A stretch of 64,000 bases of DNA from Arthrobacter sp. Leaf69 (GCF_001422645.1 NZ_LMLR01000010.1:392237-456236), one strand, 5' to 3'. Positions 42,459-51,286 are shown, numbered from the stretch's first letter. Made by a program: numbers and translations. Notes: generated by a model not told the origin, from the letters alone.

Positions 42459-42716
42459 TCAGGAGGAGTGCGGGGTGTCCGGCGGGGTGATCCGGTGAAC
42501 CGCGTTCACCGCGGCCCCCTGAGCCAGCCGGCCGTGCTTGACGTCGTGTTCCTTGGGGTGGCGGTGTTTGCCGTTGCCGTCCGGCCACTGCTGCCCCCCG
42601 GCTGCGGAAGGCGGGGCGGGGCGTTTGGTTTCCGGGCCGGGCGCCTCATCCATGGACTCCGCCAGATGACTGGCAACCTCGGGATTGATGTCGTCTCCGA
42701 ACTGGTGTTCCGCCAT
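42459..42716 (-). CDS. Small hydrophilic protein of unknown function
   Basis: An 85-residue protein from the ATG at 42716 preceded by a GGAAG-type site; a longer frame to 42779 is less likely. It begins MAEHQFGDDINPEVASHLAESMDEA, then a Pro- and Gly-rich middle (PGPETKRPAPPSAAGGQQW) and a His/Lys segment (GNGKHRHPKEHDVKHGRL). No membrane segment or known domain is seen. It may be intrinsically disordered. It is on the same strand as the next small gene but separated by about 95 bp. Confidence 0.5.
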   Translation of the reverse strand: MAEHQFGDDINPEVASHLAESMDEAPGPETKRPAPPSAAGGQQWPDGNGKHRHPKEHDVKHGRLAQGAAVNAVHRITPPDTPHSS

Positions 42717-42812
42717 TGCTCTTCCTTCCGCTGTCGAATTACGCCGTCGAAATAAGCTGTGAAATGAAGTGTCCAACAATCGTAGGTCGGCGGCCTTGCG
42801 TTGTCTGTAGGG

Positions 42813-43046
42813 CTACCAGCGGACTTTCTTTTCCGTCGGACCCTGCTTGCCGCTGACGTGCGTGGGCTTGTGGCTGTGGCCAACACTTTGTGAGCCGGCG
42901 CCGCCCCGCGACTTGCTGGCGAGCATCTCCTTCTGGGCGTCGGTGAGGCGCGACTTGATGCCTTTCCCCTGCCCCTCCTTGGGCTGGGACGTGCCGTCCC
43001 CTTCGGCCCCGCTGTTGGTGCTCTTCTCGGTCTCTTTGCCAGTCAT
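42813..43046 (-). CDS. Small disordered hydrophilic protein
   Basis: A 77-residue Lys-, Gly- and Ser-rich protein beginning MTGKETEKSTNSGAEGDG, with an amphipathic central segment (KSRLTDAQKEMLASKSRGG). A GGAG site is visible upstream. It lacks Trp except at the end, has no membrane segment and looks intrinsically disordered. I do not recognise a family. It is read away from the large regulatory gap 43047-43457. Confidence 0.5.
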   Translation of the reverse strand: MTGKETEKSTNSGAEGDGTSQPKEGQGKGIKSRLTDAQKEMLASKSRGGAGSQSVGHSHKPTHVSGKQGPTEKKVRW

Positions 43047-43457
43047 GGACTGTTCTCCTTGTGCGGCTTGGTGATCAGTGCTGCGCTGACTTCAACCCTA
43101 AGCGCATTCCTGATCCCGTGGGTACCCCCTTTTTCGCGGTGCAGCGAGGTCTCGGAGGGTCAGCCGGGAGTGGGACGGCCCCGTCCCGGGAAGCCTGATT
43201 TGGGCCGGAAAACCGGCTCGAGGCCGCGCCGCGGGGAAAAATTTTGCGGCGGCCACGCTGGAGGCCGGGGTTTCCCAGCATTGGCGCGGCGAAATGGCGG
43301 AAAAGATATCCGCCATTTCACCCCTGATCGGGGTCGAAACACCGGATGATACGGCACGAAACTCGGAAACACCATAGAAATCACGTAAAATTGAAAGCCT
43401 GCCCAGAGCGGGGCAGCTACAAGTCGCAAGCAAATGACCTCCATAGGAGCGGCCCAA
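43047..43457. other. Gene-free stretch upstream of the MHS transporter
   Basis: 411 bp without a supported gene, between two divergent transcripts. It holds a GC-rich hairpin (43222-43254), the perfect inverted repeat 43291-43319, an AT-richer patch with GTAAAAT near 43386 that may be a -10 element, a short hairpin around 43400-43413, and the AGGAG site for 43458. Open frames crossing it lack family signals. Confidence 0.6.
43291..43319. promoter_or_regulatory. Perfect 11-bp-arm inverted repeat upstream of the MHS transporter
   Basis: GAAATGGCGGA (43291-43301) and TCCGCCATTTC (43309-43319) are exact reverse complements around a 7-bp centre AAAGATA. It lies 139 bp before the transporter start codon, upstream of the likely promoter. 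The shape fits an operator for a dimeric regulator, or a hairpin terminating RNA from the left. Confidence 0.5.
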
Positions 43458-45062
43458 ATGCCCAAAGACCGAAGCACGACCGACTCTTCAGCAGGCGTTT
43501 TGAACGCCAGCGGAACCAACCAAGCCGCACCCTCGGGTGCGAAGAAACCTAAGCTGCGTACGCGGCGTCGGCTCAAAGAGTCCGACGTCAACGTCGTCAA
43601 CAAGCCGATGCTCAAGAAGGCACTCGGCGGCACCATCGTGGGTAACACCATGGAGTGGTACGACGTCGGCGTGTTCGGCTACCTGATCACCACCATGGGA
43701 CCGGTGTTCCTGCCTGAGGCGGACAAGAGCGTTCAGACGCTGTTCCTGCTGGGAACGTTTGCCGCCACCTTCATTGCCCGCCCCCTCGGCGGAGTCATCT
43801 TCGGCTGGCTCGGCGACAAGGTGGGCCGCCAGAAGGTCCTCGCCTGGACCCTGATGCTGATGGCTGCCAGTACTTTCGCCGTCGGCCTGCTGCCCGGCTA
43901 CGCGCAGATCGGCATGTGGGCTGCGGCCCTGCTGGTGCTGCTCAAGCTCGTGCAGGGATTCTCCACCGGCGGCGAGTACGCCGGTGCCACAACCTTCGTA
44001 AGCGAATACTCCCCGGACAAGCGCCGCGGCTTCTTCGCCAGCTTCCTGGACATGGGCAGCTACCTCGGCTTCGCCCTCGGCGCCGCACTGGTTTCCGGAC
44101 TGCAGCTGACCCTCGGCCAGAGCACCATGGAGGAGTGGGGCTGGCGGATCCCGTTCCTGATCGCCGGCCCGCTGGGCCTGATCGCGATCTACTTCCGTAA
44201 CAAGATCGAGGAATCCCCCCAGTTCCAGGCCACCCTGGACGCCCAGGAAAACGTCGCCAAGGACGCTGCTGCCTCTGACGCTGCCGCATCCAAGGGCCCG
44301 GTGGGCATCGTGAAGGCCTACTGGCGTTCACTGATCGTCGCCATGATCCTGGTGGCAGCCGCGAACACCGCAGGCTATGCCCTGACGTCCTACATGCCGA
44401 CGTACCTCACCGAGTCCAAGGGCTACGATCCGGTGCACGGCACCCTGCTGACCATCCCCGTGCTGGTCATCATGAGCCTCTGCATTCCGCTCACGGGGAA
44501 GCTGTCCGACCGGATTGGCCGCCGCCCCGTGCTGTGGATCGGTGCGCTCAGCACCGTGGTCCTGGCCGCCCCGGCGTTTATGCTGATCGGCGTCGGAGAA
44601 ATCTGGTCCACCCTCCTGGGCCTGGGCCTGATCGCTTTCCCGGTGACGTTCTACGTGGCGAACCTGGCCTCGGCCCTGCCGGCGCAGTTCCCGACGGCGA
44701 GCCGTTACGGCGCCATGGGCATCGCGTACAACTTCTCCGTAGCCATCTTCGGCGGCACCACGCCCTTCATCGTTGCCGCCCTCATCGGCGCCACCGGCGA
44801 TGACATGATGCCCGCCTACTACCTGATGGCCACCTCGGCGATCGGTGCAGTCGCGATTTACTTCCTGAAGGAATCGGCCCAGCGCCCGCTGCCGGGTTCC
44901 ATGCCCAGCGTGGACACGCAGGCCGAGGCCAAGGAAATCGTTGCGAACCAGGACGAGAACCCGCTGATCGACCTCGTGGAGATGGACATGCCCTTCACCA
45001 CAACCGCCGGTACGGGTGCTGATCCGACGGCACCGCGGGACACCGAAAAGGTTCCTGTCTAA
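43458..45062 (+). CDS. MFS transporter of the metabolite:H+ symporter (ProP-like) family
   Basis: A 534-residue protein from the ATG at 43458, preferred over 43434 because AGGAG precedes it. Residues 1-~50 are a hydrophilic Lys/Arg-rich leader. The family start GGTIVGNTMEWYDVGVFGYL follows, then the loop FGWLGDKVGRQKVLAW and VQGFSTGGEYAGATTFVSEYSPDKRRGFFASFLDMGSY, all typical of MHS symporters for organic acids, betaines or proline. Twelve membrane segments end near residue 470, leaving an acidic cytoplasmic tail of about 55 residues. The substrate is unknown. A long upstream gap with an inverted repeat suggests regulation. Confidence 0.9.
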   Translation: MPKDRSTTDSSAGVLNASGTNQAAPSGAKKPKLRTRRRLKESDVNVVNKPMLKKALGGTIVGNTMEWYDVGVFGYLITTMGPVFLPEADKSVQTLFLLGTFAATFIARPLGGVIFGWLGDKVGRQKVLAWTLMLMAASTFAVGLLPGYAQIGMWAAALLVLLKLVQGFSTGGEYAGATTFVSEYSPDKRRGFFASFLDMGSYLGFALGAALVSGLQLTLGQSTMEEWGWRIPFLIAGPLGLIAIYFRNKIEESPQFQATLDAQENVAKDAAASDAAASKGPVGIVKAYWRSLIVAMILVAAANTAGYALTSYMPTYLTESKGYDPVHGTLLTIPVLVIMSLCIPLTGKLSDRIGRRPVLWIGALSTVVLAAPAFMLIGVGEIWSTLLGLGLIAFPVTFYVANLASALPAQFPTASRYGAMGIAYNFSVAIFGGTTPFIVAALIGATGDDMMPAYYLMATSAIGAVAIYFLKESAQRPLPGSMPSVDTQAEAKEIVANQDENPLIDLVEMDMPFTTTAGTGADPTAPRDTEKVPV

Positions 45063-45150
45063 GCCTGAGCTTGCCCTTCTGGCAGCCCGGTCCGGTTCAT
45101 CCTGAGCCCGGCCGGCTAACCCAGGCTCTGTAGCAAAGTCCCGCCCGTTG

Positions 45151-45200
45151 AGGCCTGCCTTGTGTGATTACCCGTTGGGGGAACCACACAAGGCAGGCCT
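45151..45200. terminator. Perfect 16-bp inverted repeat after the MHS transporter
   Basis: Arms AGGCCTGCCTTGTGTG (45151-45166) and CACACAAGGCAGGCCT (45185-45200) are exact reverse complements around an 18-nt loop. It sits between two plus-strand genes, 88 bp after the transporter stop and 68 bp before the FUSC-like start. It probably terminates the first transcript, but could also be one copy of a dispersed palindromic repeat. Confidence 0.65.
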
Positions 45201-45267
45201 TAGGCGTGTCCGGTTGCAGGCCCTGCACCTGTCCCGTCCGGTCCCAGCCTGAAAAATTGGAGGCACC

Positions 45268-46311
45268 ATGCAATCCCTCGGCGCGCATTTCCGCACGCTT
45301 CACAGCCTGGCACCGGCCAACAGGGACCACGCCTCGGCAGCGCGCGTTGCCGTCGGAGTCGCCGTCCCGTCCCTCGCACTCCTCGCCGCGGGCCGCCCGG
45401 AGCTGATGATCTATGCGGTGTTCGGTGCCCTGACCGGCATGTACGGTCGGAACGAGCCGCATCAACTGCGCCTCACGCACCAGGGCCAGGCGGCCTTCCT
45501 GCTCGTCGGCGGGCTGGCAGTCGGTGTCTTCCTTTCAATAGACCAGCTCCATTCCTGGGTGCTCGTCGTCACCGAAACCTTGCTGGCAGCAGCGGGTTCC
45601 CTCTTCGCGGACAAGGTCGCGCTGAAGCCCGCCGGCCCGTTCTTCGGGATTTTGGCACTCGGCGCCTGCGCCTCCGTTCCCACAACGGTGCACTGGCACA
45701 CGGCGGTCCTGATCGGCGCCCTGTCGGCCGCCTGGTCCATGGTCGTGGGGTTCGGCGGCTGGGTGCGGGGCAGGGCGTGGGAACGCGGCGCGGAACGTGA
45801 TGTCCCTGCCCTGCGCGGGGCCAGGCGCCGGTCAGCCTGGATCCATGCCGGCCGGTACCTTACCGCCGTCGGCGCGGCCGGCTCCGTCGGAGTCCTGAGC
45901 GGAAGCGGGCACCCGCACTGGGCCATGGCGGCCGCCGCCGTCCCCTTGGCGGGGGCGGATATGCCAAGCAGTGTGCACCGCGGCCTGCACCGGATTGTTG
46001 GCACCCTGGCGGGCCTTGTGGTGGTTGCTGTGGTGTTGTTCCCGTGGGACTTCTCCCCCCTCCGTTCTTTCCCCGGGCACGAGGCCGCCGTCCTGGCCCT
46101 CTTGGTGATAGGACTGCAATTCACCACGGAACTCTTCATGACCAGGCACTACGGGCTGGCTATGGTGTCCTTCACTCCCGTGATCCTGCTGATCACACAG
46201 CTGGCCGCACCGTCCGACCCCTACATTCTGGTGACCGAGCGCGCCGCCGAAACCCTGCTGGGCGCCCTGACGGGCATACTCGTCGTCGTGCTGATCCGCC
46301 GACGGCGGTGA
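45268..46311 (+). CDS. FUSC-family membrane protein
   Basis: A 347-residue protein with ATG after GGAGG. Two similar blocks of about five hydrophobic segments each are visible: block one (~22-160) starts ASAARVAVGVAVPSLALLAAG and block two (~190-340) starts SAWIHAGRYLTAVGAAGSVGVLSG. Each block carries a family-typical segment: YAVFGALTGMYGRNEPHQLR in block one and PSSVHRGLHRIVGTLAGL in block two. The duplicated layout matches FUSC/YccS-like proteins, linked in other bacteria to efflux of aromatic acids. No membrane-fusion partner is nearby. The function is not established. Confidence 0.75.
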   Translation: MQSLGAHFRTLHSLAPANRDHASAARVAVGVAVPSLALLAAGRPELMIYAVFGALTGMYGRNEPHQLRLTHQGQAAFLLVGGLAVGVFLSIDQLHSWVLVVTETLLAAAGSLFADKVALKPAGPFFGILALGACASVPTTVHWHTAVLIGALSAAWSMVVGFGGWVRGRAWERGAERDVPALRGARRRSAWIHAGRYLTAVGAAGSVGVLSGSGHPHWAMAAAAVPLAGADMPSSVHRGLHRIVGTLAGLVVVAVVLFPWDFSPLRSFPGHEAAVLALLVIGLQFTTELFMTRHYGLAMVSFTPVILLITQLAAPSDPYILVTERAAETLLGALTGILVVVLIRRRR

Positions 46312-46342
46312 CGGCCCCTGCCGCCGGAGCGGCAGGCCGCAC

Positions 46343-46380
46343 GGCCGCTCCCCCTTCCGCGGAACCCGGCGGGAGCGGCC
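46343..46380. terminator. Hairpin between the converging FUSC-like and permease genes
   Basis: GGCCGCTCCC (46343-46352) and GGGAGCGGCC (46371-46380) are exact reverse complements around an 18-nt loop. The position between convergent stops fits a bidirectional terminator. Confidence 0.5.
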
Positions 46381-46405
46381 GCAGCGGCCGCAGCGGGCGG
46401 GCCGG

Positions 46406-47758
46406 CTATTGCGGTTCGGCGGCCAGGAGCTCGGCGTGCTCCTCCGGCGTCAGGTCCTTTTGCCCGTCCATGACCGGAGGCGGGGAGAGCTTGTACGCGG
46501 CGTAGTACAAGCCGCCTGCGAGTGCCATGGTGATCAGCGGGGTGAGCTGCGAGACCACGGGCAGCGCTGTCTGCTCGGTCAGCAGGATGCCGGCGGCGGA
46601 GGCGATCACCCATGCGATGGCTCCGGCTGTCACTGGCTTCAGCCGCCCCGGCCGGACTTCCGGAAGGTACCGCTCCTCTTTCCAGTTGATGGCGATGTAC
46701 GTCAGTGCGATCGCAACCCAGGCCGTGACAAAGACTCCCTGCCAGGCGAGCGCCTTCAGCAGGTAGCTCAGCACATCCGTGAGCATCAGCAGGTACGCCA
46801 GGATGCCGGAGACGATCACCCAGACATACCGTGGCAGGTTCAGGCCGAACGCCCGGTGGGCGAAGGCCGAGAGGTTTGTCGACGCGAGGAAGTAGTTGGC
46901 CGTGTTGATGCGGGTCTGCGAGATGAAGATGACCAGCACGCCCCAGATTCCCAGCGACGAAATGAAGGCCGTGACCACACCCGTCTCCGAGGCCTCGAGT
47001 CCCCAGGCACTCATGATGTAGATGCCGACGAGGCCGTTCAGGCCGAAGGTGAAGGCATAGAACACCCAGCCGAAGGTGACGCTGCCCAGGAACCTCCGGT
47101 CCTCGCGCTTGCCCATCCGGGCGTAGTCAAAGGTGTACATCATCATGATGTACACCCCCATGTAGATCAGATAGGACGTCAGCCAGCCGGGCAGCGCGGA
47201 GCTGGCCGCGGCCTCGCCGATCCAGTTGGTGGGGACTCCTTGGAGCACCGTCGCGGCGATCACCACGGCAACGAGCCCCGCGAAATAGAACGGGAGCAGG
47301 AAGCCGTTGAGCCGGTCCAGCCAGTGCTGGACGCCACCGACCGCCAGGGGAATGGCATAGATCACCACCGCGGCGTACCAGATCAGGATGTCGCCGCCAA
47401 AGTACTCGTGGAAAGCGACGGCGATGATGGAACCTTCAAAGACGGCGTAGTAGATGGCCGTCGCTGCGAAGATCAGTGACGCAAGCGCCGAGCCCAGCAG
47501 CCCGAACAGGGTGCGGGAGAAGACACTCACGGTCAGTCCGGTCCGGGCGGCGTAGCGCGAGAGCACCAGGTTGATGAGCCCGTAGGTGGCGATAGTGAGG
47601 ACCATGCCGATGATGGTGTTCGGCACCCCCACGGCACCTGCCGAGGCGACGGCCACGTAGATCCAGAACATGGCCGAAAACAGGGCCCACCAGGCCATTG
47701 TCAGCGACCATTTGCCGACCCGCTGATCCGCGGGCATTACTAGATTTGAGTACGACAA
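46406..47758 (-). CDS. NCS1-type permease (purine/cytosine/hydantoin-like)
   Basis: A 450-residue protein with 12 membrane segments. I chose TTG at 47758, preceded by AGAGG; an ATG at 47788 would add 10 residues but has no ribosome-binding site. Family features: the N-terminal LVMPADQRVGKWSLTMAWWALFSAMFWIYVAVA, the central YIMMMYTFDYARMGKREDRRF and VFISQTRINTANYFLASTNLSAF. NCS1 members take up nucleobases, hydantoins or related heterocycles. It is the last gene of the pxp-biotin unit, 74 bp after pxpC, so its substrate is probably the lactam handled by that unit. Confidence 0.85.
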   Translation of the reverse strand: MSYSNLVMPADQRVGKWSLTMAWWALFSAMFWIYVAVASAGAVGVPNTIIGMVLTIATYGLINLVLSRYAARTGLTVSVFSRTLFGLLGSALASLIFAATAIYYAVFEGSIIAVAFHEYFGGDILIWYAAVVIYAIPLAVGGVQHWLDRLNGFLLPFYFAGLVAVVIAATVLQGVPTNWIGEAAASSALPGWLTSYLIYMGVYIMMMYTFDYARMGKREDRRFLGSVTFGWVFYAFTFGLNGLVGIYIMSAWGLEASETGVVTAFISSLGIWGVLVIFISQTRINTANYFLASTNLSAFAHRAFGLNLPRYVWVIVSGILAYLLMLTDVLSYLLKALAWQGVFVTAWVAIALTYIAINWKEERYLPEVRPGRLKPVTAGAIAWVIASAAGILLTEQTALPVVSQLTPLITMALAGGLYYAAYKLSPPPVMDGQKDLTPEEHAELLAAEPQ

Positions 47759-47831
47759 GGCGACACCTCTGGTGTTGTAGTGATGCATTTATGGAACTGG
47801 TGGCGGGAGCCACGGGACTGCGGGGCGTTGG

Positions 47832-48791
47832 CTACCCCCAGATGGAACGGCGGAGGGCTTTTCCTTCCGCACGGGCCGCGACGGCCTCCTCCATGGTCAC
47901 GGCTACGAACCGGGTCTTGGTGCCGGGTGCGCTGCGGGCAAGCTGGTCCATGTCCGCGCTGATGACGGTTGCGACCATGGCATAGCCTCCCCCGGACACT
48001 GCGTCGCGGTGCAGGACGATGGGTTCCTTGCCTCCGGGGATCTGGATGGAACCCACCGCATATCCGGCGTCGACAATGTTCGAAGGATCGGAACCAGCGC
48101 CGAAAGGCTGCTCCCGGGCCTTCCATTCGACGGCCGGCCCGCTGTACCGCAGGCCGGTCCGGTCGGCCACCGGGGTGAGCGTCCAGGTCGAATCCAGCAG
48201 GGTTGCGAGACCGGAGTCGGTGAGCCGGTGGTCGTAGAGGCCCAGAAGAACCCTGATCTCCGTTTCGCCCGGAAATGCCGGGCGCAGCTCGGGGGCGATT
48301 CCGGCGAGGACCTCCCCGGATGCGGTATCGCCGACCGGGACCTCGTCGCCCGCGGCGAGCTTGCGCCCTTTATAGCCGCCGAGGGCGCCGAGGGCGTAGG
48401 TGGAGCGGCTGCCCAGGACAAGGGGCACATCGATGCCGCCGCGGACGGCCACGTAATAGCGTGTACCGCCTTGGAGGAAGCCGAAGGAAACTTCGTCCCC
48501 TGCGGCGAGTTCGATGGCTTCCCATTGCGAGACGGTGGCCCCGTTGACTTTAACCTCCACCGGGGCACCTCCCACGGCAACGACCGCGGGGGCGGAGGTG
48601 CGGAATTTCGGGCCCAGATACGTGCATTCCAGCACCGCTTCCTCAGCGCTGTTGCCCACCAGGGCATTCACGATTTCCGCGGAGAGCTGGTCCATGGACC
48701 CGCCCTGCGGAATCCCCACGTTGTAGTGGCCGAATCGTCCCCGGTCCTGGACCGTCGTCGACAGGCCGGGTTCCAAGATCTCAAGAGTCAT
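47832..48791 (-). CDS. pxpC: Biotin-dependent carboxyltransferase-like / 5-oxoprolinase subunit C
   Basis: A 319-residue protein from the ATG at 48791, which overlaps pxpB by 11 bp; a frame open to 49340 crosses pxpB and is rejected. MTLEILEPGLSTTVQDRGRFGHYNVGIPQGGSMDQLS is the diagnostic start of the AHS2/KipA family. VAVRGGIDVPLVLGSRSTYALGALGG (about residues 110-135) and QIPGGKEPIVLHRDAVSGGGYAMVATVIS follow. The family forms the C half of the PxpB-PxpC complex and is homologous to the carboxyltransferase domain of urea carboxylase. Confidence 0.92.
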   Translation of the reverse strand: MTLEILEPGLSTTVQDRGRFGHYNVGIPQGGSMDQLSAEIVNALVGNSAEEAVLECTYLGPKFRTSAPAVVAVGGAPVEVKVNGATVSQWEAIELAAGDEVSFGFLQGGTRYYVAVRGGIDVPLVLGSRSTYALGALGGYKGRKLAAGDEVPVGDTASGEVLAGIAPELRPAFPGETEIRVLLGLYDHRLTDSGLATLLDSTWTLTPVADRTGLRYSGPAVEWKAREQPFGAGSDPSNIVDAGYAVGSIQIPGGKEPIVLHRDAVSGGGYAMVATVISADMDQLARSAPGTKTRFVAVTMEEAVAARAEGKALRRSIWG

Positions 48792-49692
48792 TGAGGTTCT
48801 CCAATAGCTTCGTGTTGTAGCTCTCGGGATCATCGAGGGCCTCAGCCAGGTCAAAGGTGACCGGCACCTGCTTGTAGACGAAGGTGCCTGCCTCCACCTG
48901 GTCCTTGATGCTCTTGTATTCGTCCTCATCGACCGGCCGAAACTTGACGATGTCGCCCGGCTTGAAGAAGACCATAAAGTCCTTGAAGTCGGCCAAGGAC
49001 TGCGCGGGGTCGAAGATCGGGGCAGCCGCGATGCCGAACATCTGGTAGCCGCCGGCGCCGCGGACGGAGTAGATGCACGCGAAGCAGCCGCCATGACCGA
49101 CTGTGAGGGGAGGTGTGTCCGTGCGCGGGCTGAGGTACTTCGGTACCTCCAACTGCTGCTCACGCGGCACCATCTGGAACATAAACGGCAGGCCGGCGAC
49201 AAACCCGACCATGGAAACCAGCCACGGGCTGCTGTGATGGCGCCTGATGAACTCGGCGGCGCCGGAGAGGTTGTTGACCTCGGCCGCAAAGTCCAGGTCG
49301 GTCCCCTCGGGCCGCTGGTGACCGCTGCGGAAGCGGGCACCGGTTTCCCGCGTGTACGGATCGTCGTACCAGACCGGAACCTCGATCAGCCGCGTGTTCA
49401 GCACCGGGTGGGCGGTGTTGTCCACCTCCACTTCGATCTCGCGCATGGTTGCTTCCAGCTCTGCGGCGTCCAGCACATCGGGGTCGAAACGGACCAGCAG
49501 GGACGCGTTGGCGGGGCAGATTTCCGTGACACCAGCCAGCGCCCGGTCGCCGAGCCTGGTGGCCATCGAGTTGGATTTGAAGTTCGCGGCCAGGCTCATC
49601 GCCTCCGAGATTTCAACGAACAGGAACTCGTCGCCGCCCCAGGTGTAGCGCGCCGTCCCTTTGAGTGAGCCTGCGCCCAGGGTATCGCTCAT
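48781..49692 (-). CDS. pxpB: AHS1/KipI-family protein, 5-oxoprolinase subunit B
   Basis: A 303-residue protein, longer than typical PxpB (~220-240), with an extra N-terminal segment of about 50 residues. TARYTWGGDEFLFVEISEAM is followed by NASLLVRFDPDVLDAAELEATMREIE, and the family hallmark GFVAGLPFMFQMVP, with HGGCFACIYSVRGAGGYQMFG, lies in residues ~165-230. The ATG overlaps the biotin carboxylase stop by 4 bp and the gene overlaps pxpC by 11 bp. It is the ATP-using or carboxyltransfer partner of PxpC. Confidence 0.9.
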   Translation of the reverse strand: MSDTLGAGSLKGTARYTWGGDEFLFVEISEAMSLAANFKSNSMATRLGDRALAGVTEICPANASLLVRFDPDVLDAAELEATMREIEVEVDNTAHPVLNTRLIEVPVWYDDPYTRETGARFRSGHQRPEGTDLDFAAEVNNLSGAAEFIRRHHSSPWLVSMVGFVAGLPFMFQMVPREQQLEVPKYLSPRTDTPPLTVGHGGCFACIYSVRGAGGYQMFGIAAAPIFDPAQSLADFKDFMVFFKPGDIVKFRPVDEDEYKSIKDQVEAGTFVYKQVPVTFDLAEALDDPESYNTKLLENLNDS

Positions 49693-51044
49693 GACAGGTC
49701 CCCCAGGATCTCCGGGCAGGTTTCGATGAACTTGGTGTGGTGCTCCACGGACTTCAGTTCCGGCCGGTGCAGCACGGCGCTCAGCAGCGGAATGGTTGTT
49801 GACACACCCTCGATGGTGATTTCGTCGAGGGCGCGGATGGACCGGCCGATTGCCTCGTCCCGGGTTTCGTCCCAGACGATAATCTTCGCCAGCAGCGAGT
49901 CGTAGAAGGGCATGACCGAGGACCCGGCGACGAACCCGGAGTCGATACGGACCCCGGGACCGCCCGGCCAGTCCAGGCGTTCCAGCAGGCCCGGACTGGG
50001 CATGAATCCCTTGGACGGATCTTCGGCGTTGAGCCGGAATTCGAAGGCATGCCCGCGGAAAACAACGTCTTCCTGGCGCATCCGCAGCGGCTCCCCGGAA
50101 GCTATCAGCAGCTGTTCCCGGACCAGGTCAAGGCCCGTGACCATTTCGGTGACGGGATGCTCCACCTGGAGACGGGTGTTCATCTCGATGAAGGAGACCT
50201 CGTGGTTGACTGCGTCGTACAGGAATTCGACCGTTCCGAGGCCCTTGTAGTGGCACTGCCGGGCGAGCTCCACCGAGGACTCCAGCATGTGCCGGCGGAC
50301 GGCGTCCGGCAGGTCAGGGGCGGGCGCTTCCTCCAGGATTTTCTGCTGCCGCCGCTGCATGGAGCAGTCCCTGTCCCCGAGATGGACCACGTTAGTGCCG
50401 TCGCCCAGCACCTGCACCTCAACGTGGCGGGCGCGTTCCACGAACTTTTCCAGGTAGACGGCGGCGCTGCCAAACGCGGCCGCCGCTTCGGCCTGGGCCA
50501 CCTCCACCGTCGAGGCCAGGTCCTCCGCCCGCGTCACGAGCCGGATTCCGCGCCCGCCGCCGCCAGCGGCCGCCTTGACCACCAGGGGGAAACCGATCTC
50601 GGCAGCGATCTCCAGCAGGGCGTCGCCGGTGGGGGCTTCTCCGTGCGTTCCGCGCAGGGTGGGAACGCCCGCATCCTCGGCCGCCTGCCTGGCCCGTGCT
50701 TTGTCCCCCATCAGCTCGATGGCTTCCGGGGACGGGCCCACCCAGATGAGTCCCGCGTCAATGACCGCACGGGCAAAGGCGGCGTTTTCGGACAGGAACC
50801 CGTAGCCGGGGTGCACGGCGTCGCAGCCGAAGTCGGCGGCCGCTTTGAGGACGGCGCCGTGGTCCAGATAGCTTTGGCTGGCGGGGGCTGGGCCAATGAC
50901 CGCGTATTCGTCCGCAAGGCGCGCCGCCAGCCCGTCGACGTCGGGCTCGCTGGCCACCACCACCGTGTGGATCCCCAGTTCGCGGGCGGTGCGGATAATC
51001 CGTACTGCGATCTCACCCCTGTTGGCGATGAGCAGTTTCTTCAT
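49689..51044 (-). CDS. Biotin carboxylase subunit (AccC-type)
   Basis: A 451-residue ATP-grasp enzyme of normal AccC length. MKKLLIANRGEIAVRIIRTARELGI is the family start; VVKAAAGGGGRGIRLV (residues 155-170) is the ATP-binding glycine loop; EKFVERARHVEVQVLGDG and MNTRLQVEHPVTEM (about 285-300) are biotin carboxylase signatures. It carboxylates biotin on the carrier protein with bicarbonate and ATP. It overlaps both the carrier gene and pxpB by 4 bp. It is dedicated to this cluster by context rather than being the housekeeping fatty-acid enzyme. Confidence 0.93.
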   Translation of the reverse strand: MKKLLIANRGEIAVRIIRTARELGIHTVVVASEPDVDGLAARLADEYAVIGPAPASQSYLDHGAVLKAAADFGCDAVHPGYGFLSENAAFARAVIDAGLIWVGPSPEAIELMGDKARARQAAEDAGVPTLRGTHGEAPTGDALLEIAAEIGFPLVVKAAAGGGGRGIRLVTRAEDLASTVEVAQAEAAAAFGSAAVYLEKFVERARHVEVQVLGDGTNVVHLGDRDCSMQRRQQKILEEAPAPDLPDAVRRHMLESSVELARQCHYKGLGTVEFLYDAVNHEVSFIEMNTRLQVEHPVTEMVTGLDLVREQLLIASGEPLRMRQEDVVFRGHAFEFRLNAEDPSKGFMPSPGLLERLDWPGGPGVRIDSGFVAGSSVMPFYDSLLAKIIVWDETRDEAIGRSIRALDEITIEGVSTTIPLLSAVLHRPELKSVEHHTKFIETCPEILGDLS

Positions 51045-51286
51045 TGTTTTTCCTCTATTACTGCGATCACGTCGCCCGGATTGACGGTGCCTGAATCCGA
51101 CACCTCAAACTTGACCAGGTTCCCGGACACTTCGGTCTTGACCTCGCTGAACTGCTTCATGATTTCGACGACGCCGATCGTCTGGCCCGCCTCGACGTGG
51201 TCGCCTTCCTGCACATAGGGGTCCTTGTCGGGGCCGGGCTTGCGGTAGAAAACTCCGGGAAGCGGCGAGGTGACTTGGTGTGACAT
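51041..51286 (-). CDS. Small biotin carboxyl carrier protein
   Basis: An 81-residue stand-alone biotinyl domain. The biotin-accepting lysine is Lys44 in GVVEIMKQFSEVK; this has EIMKQ instead of the common EAMKM. The flanking GDHVEAGQ and DSGTVNPGDVIAVIEE hairpins are the usual lipoyl/biotinyl fold. It carries carboxybiotin from the carboxylase to the PxpBC pair. Start ATG at 51286; it overlaps the carboxylase gene by 4 bp and follows pxpA by 50 bp. Confidence 0.9.
   Translation of the reverse strand: MSHQVTSPLPGVFYRKPGPDKDPYVQEGDHVEAGQTIGVVEIMKQFSEVKTEVSGNLVKFEVSDSGTVNPGDVIAVIEEKQ

Noticed and set aside
43059..43349. A 96-codon plus-strand frame in the gap before the MHS transporter
   Set aside because: It covers the hairpin and inverted repeat and has no ribosome-binding site or family signal.
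47832..49340. A longer start for pxpC
   Set aside because: The extra ~180 residues overlap pxpB in another frame and are low-complexity Ser/Arg/Pro; the ATG at 48791 gives the standard PxpC N-terminus.
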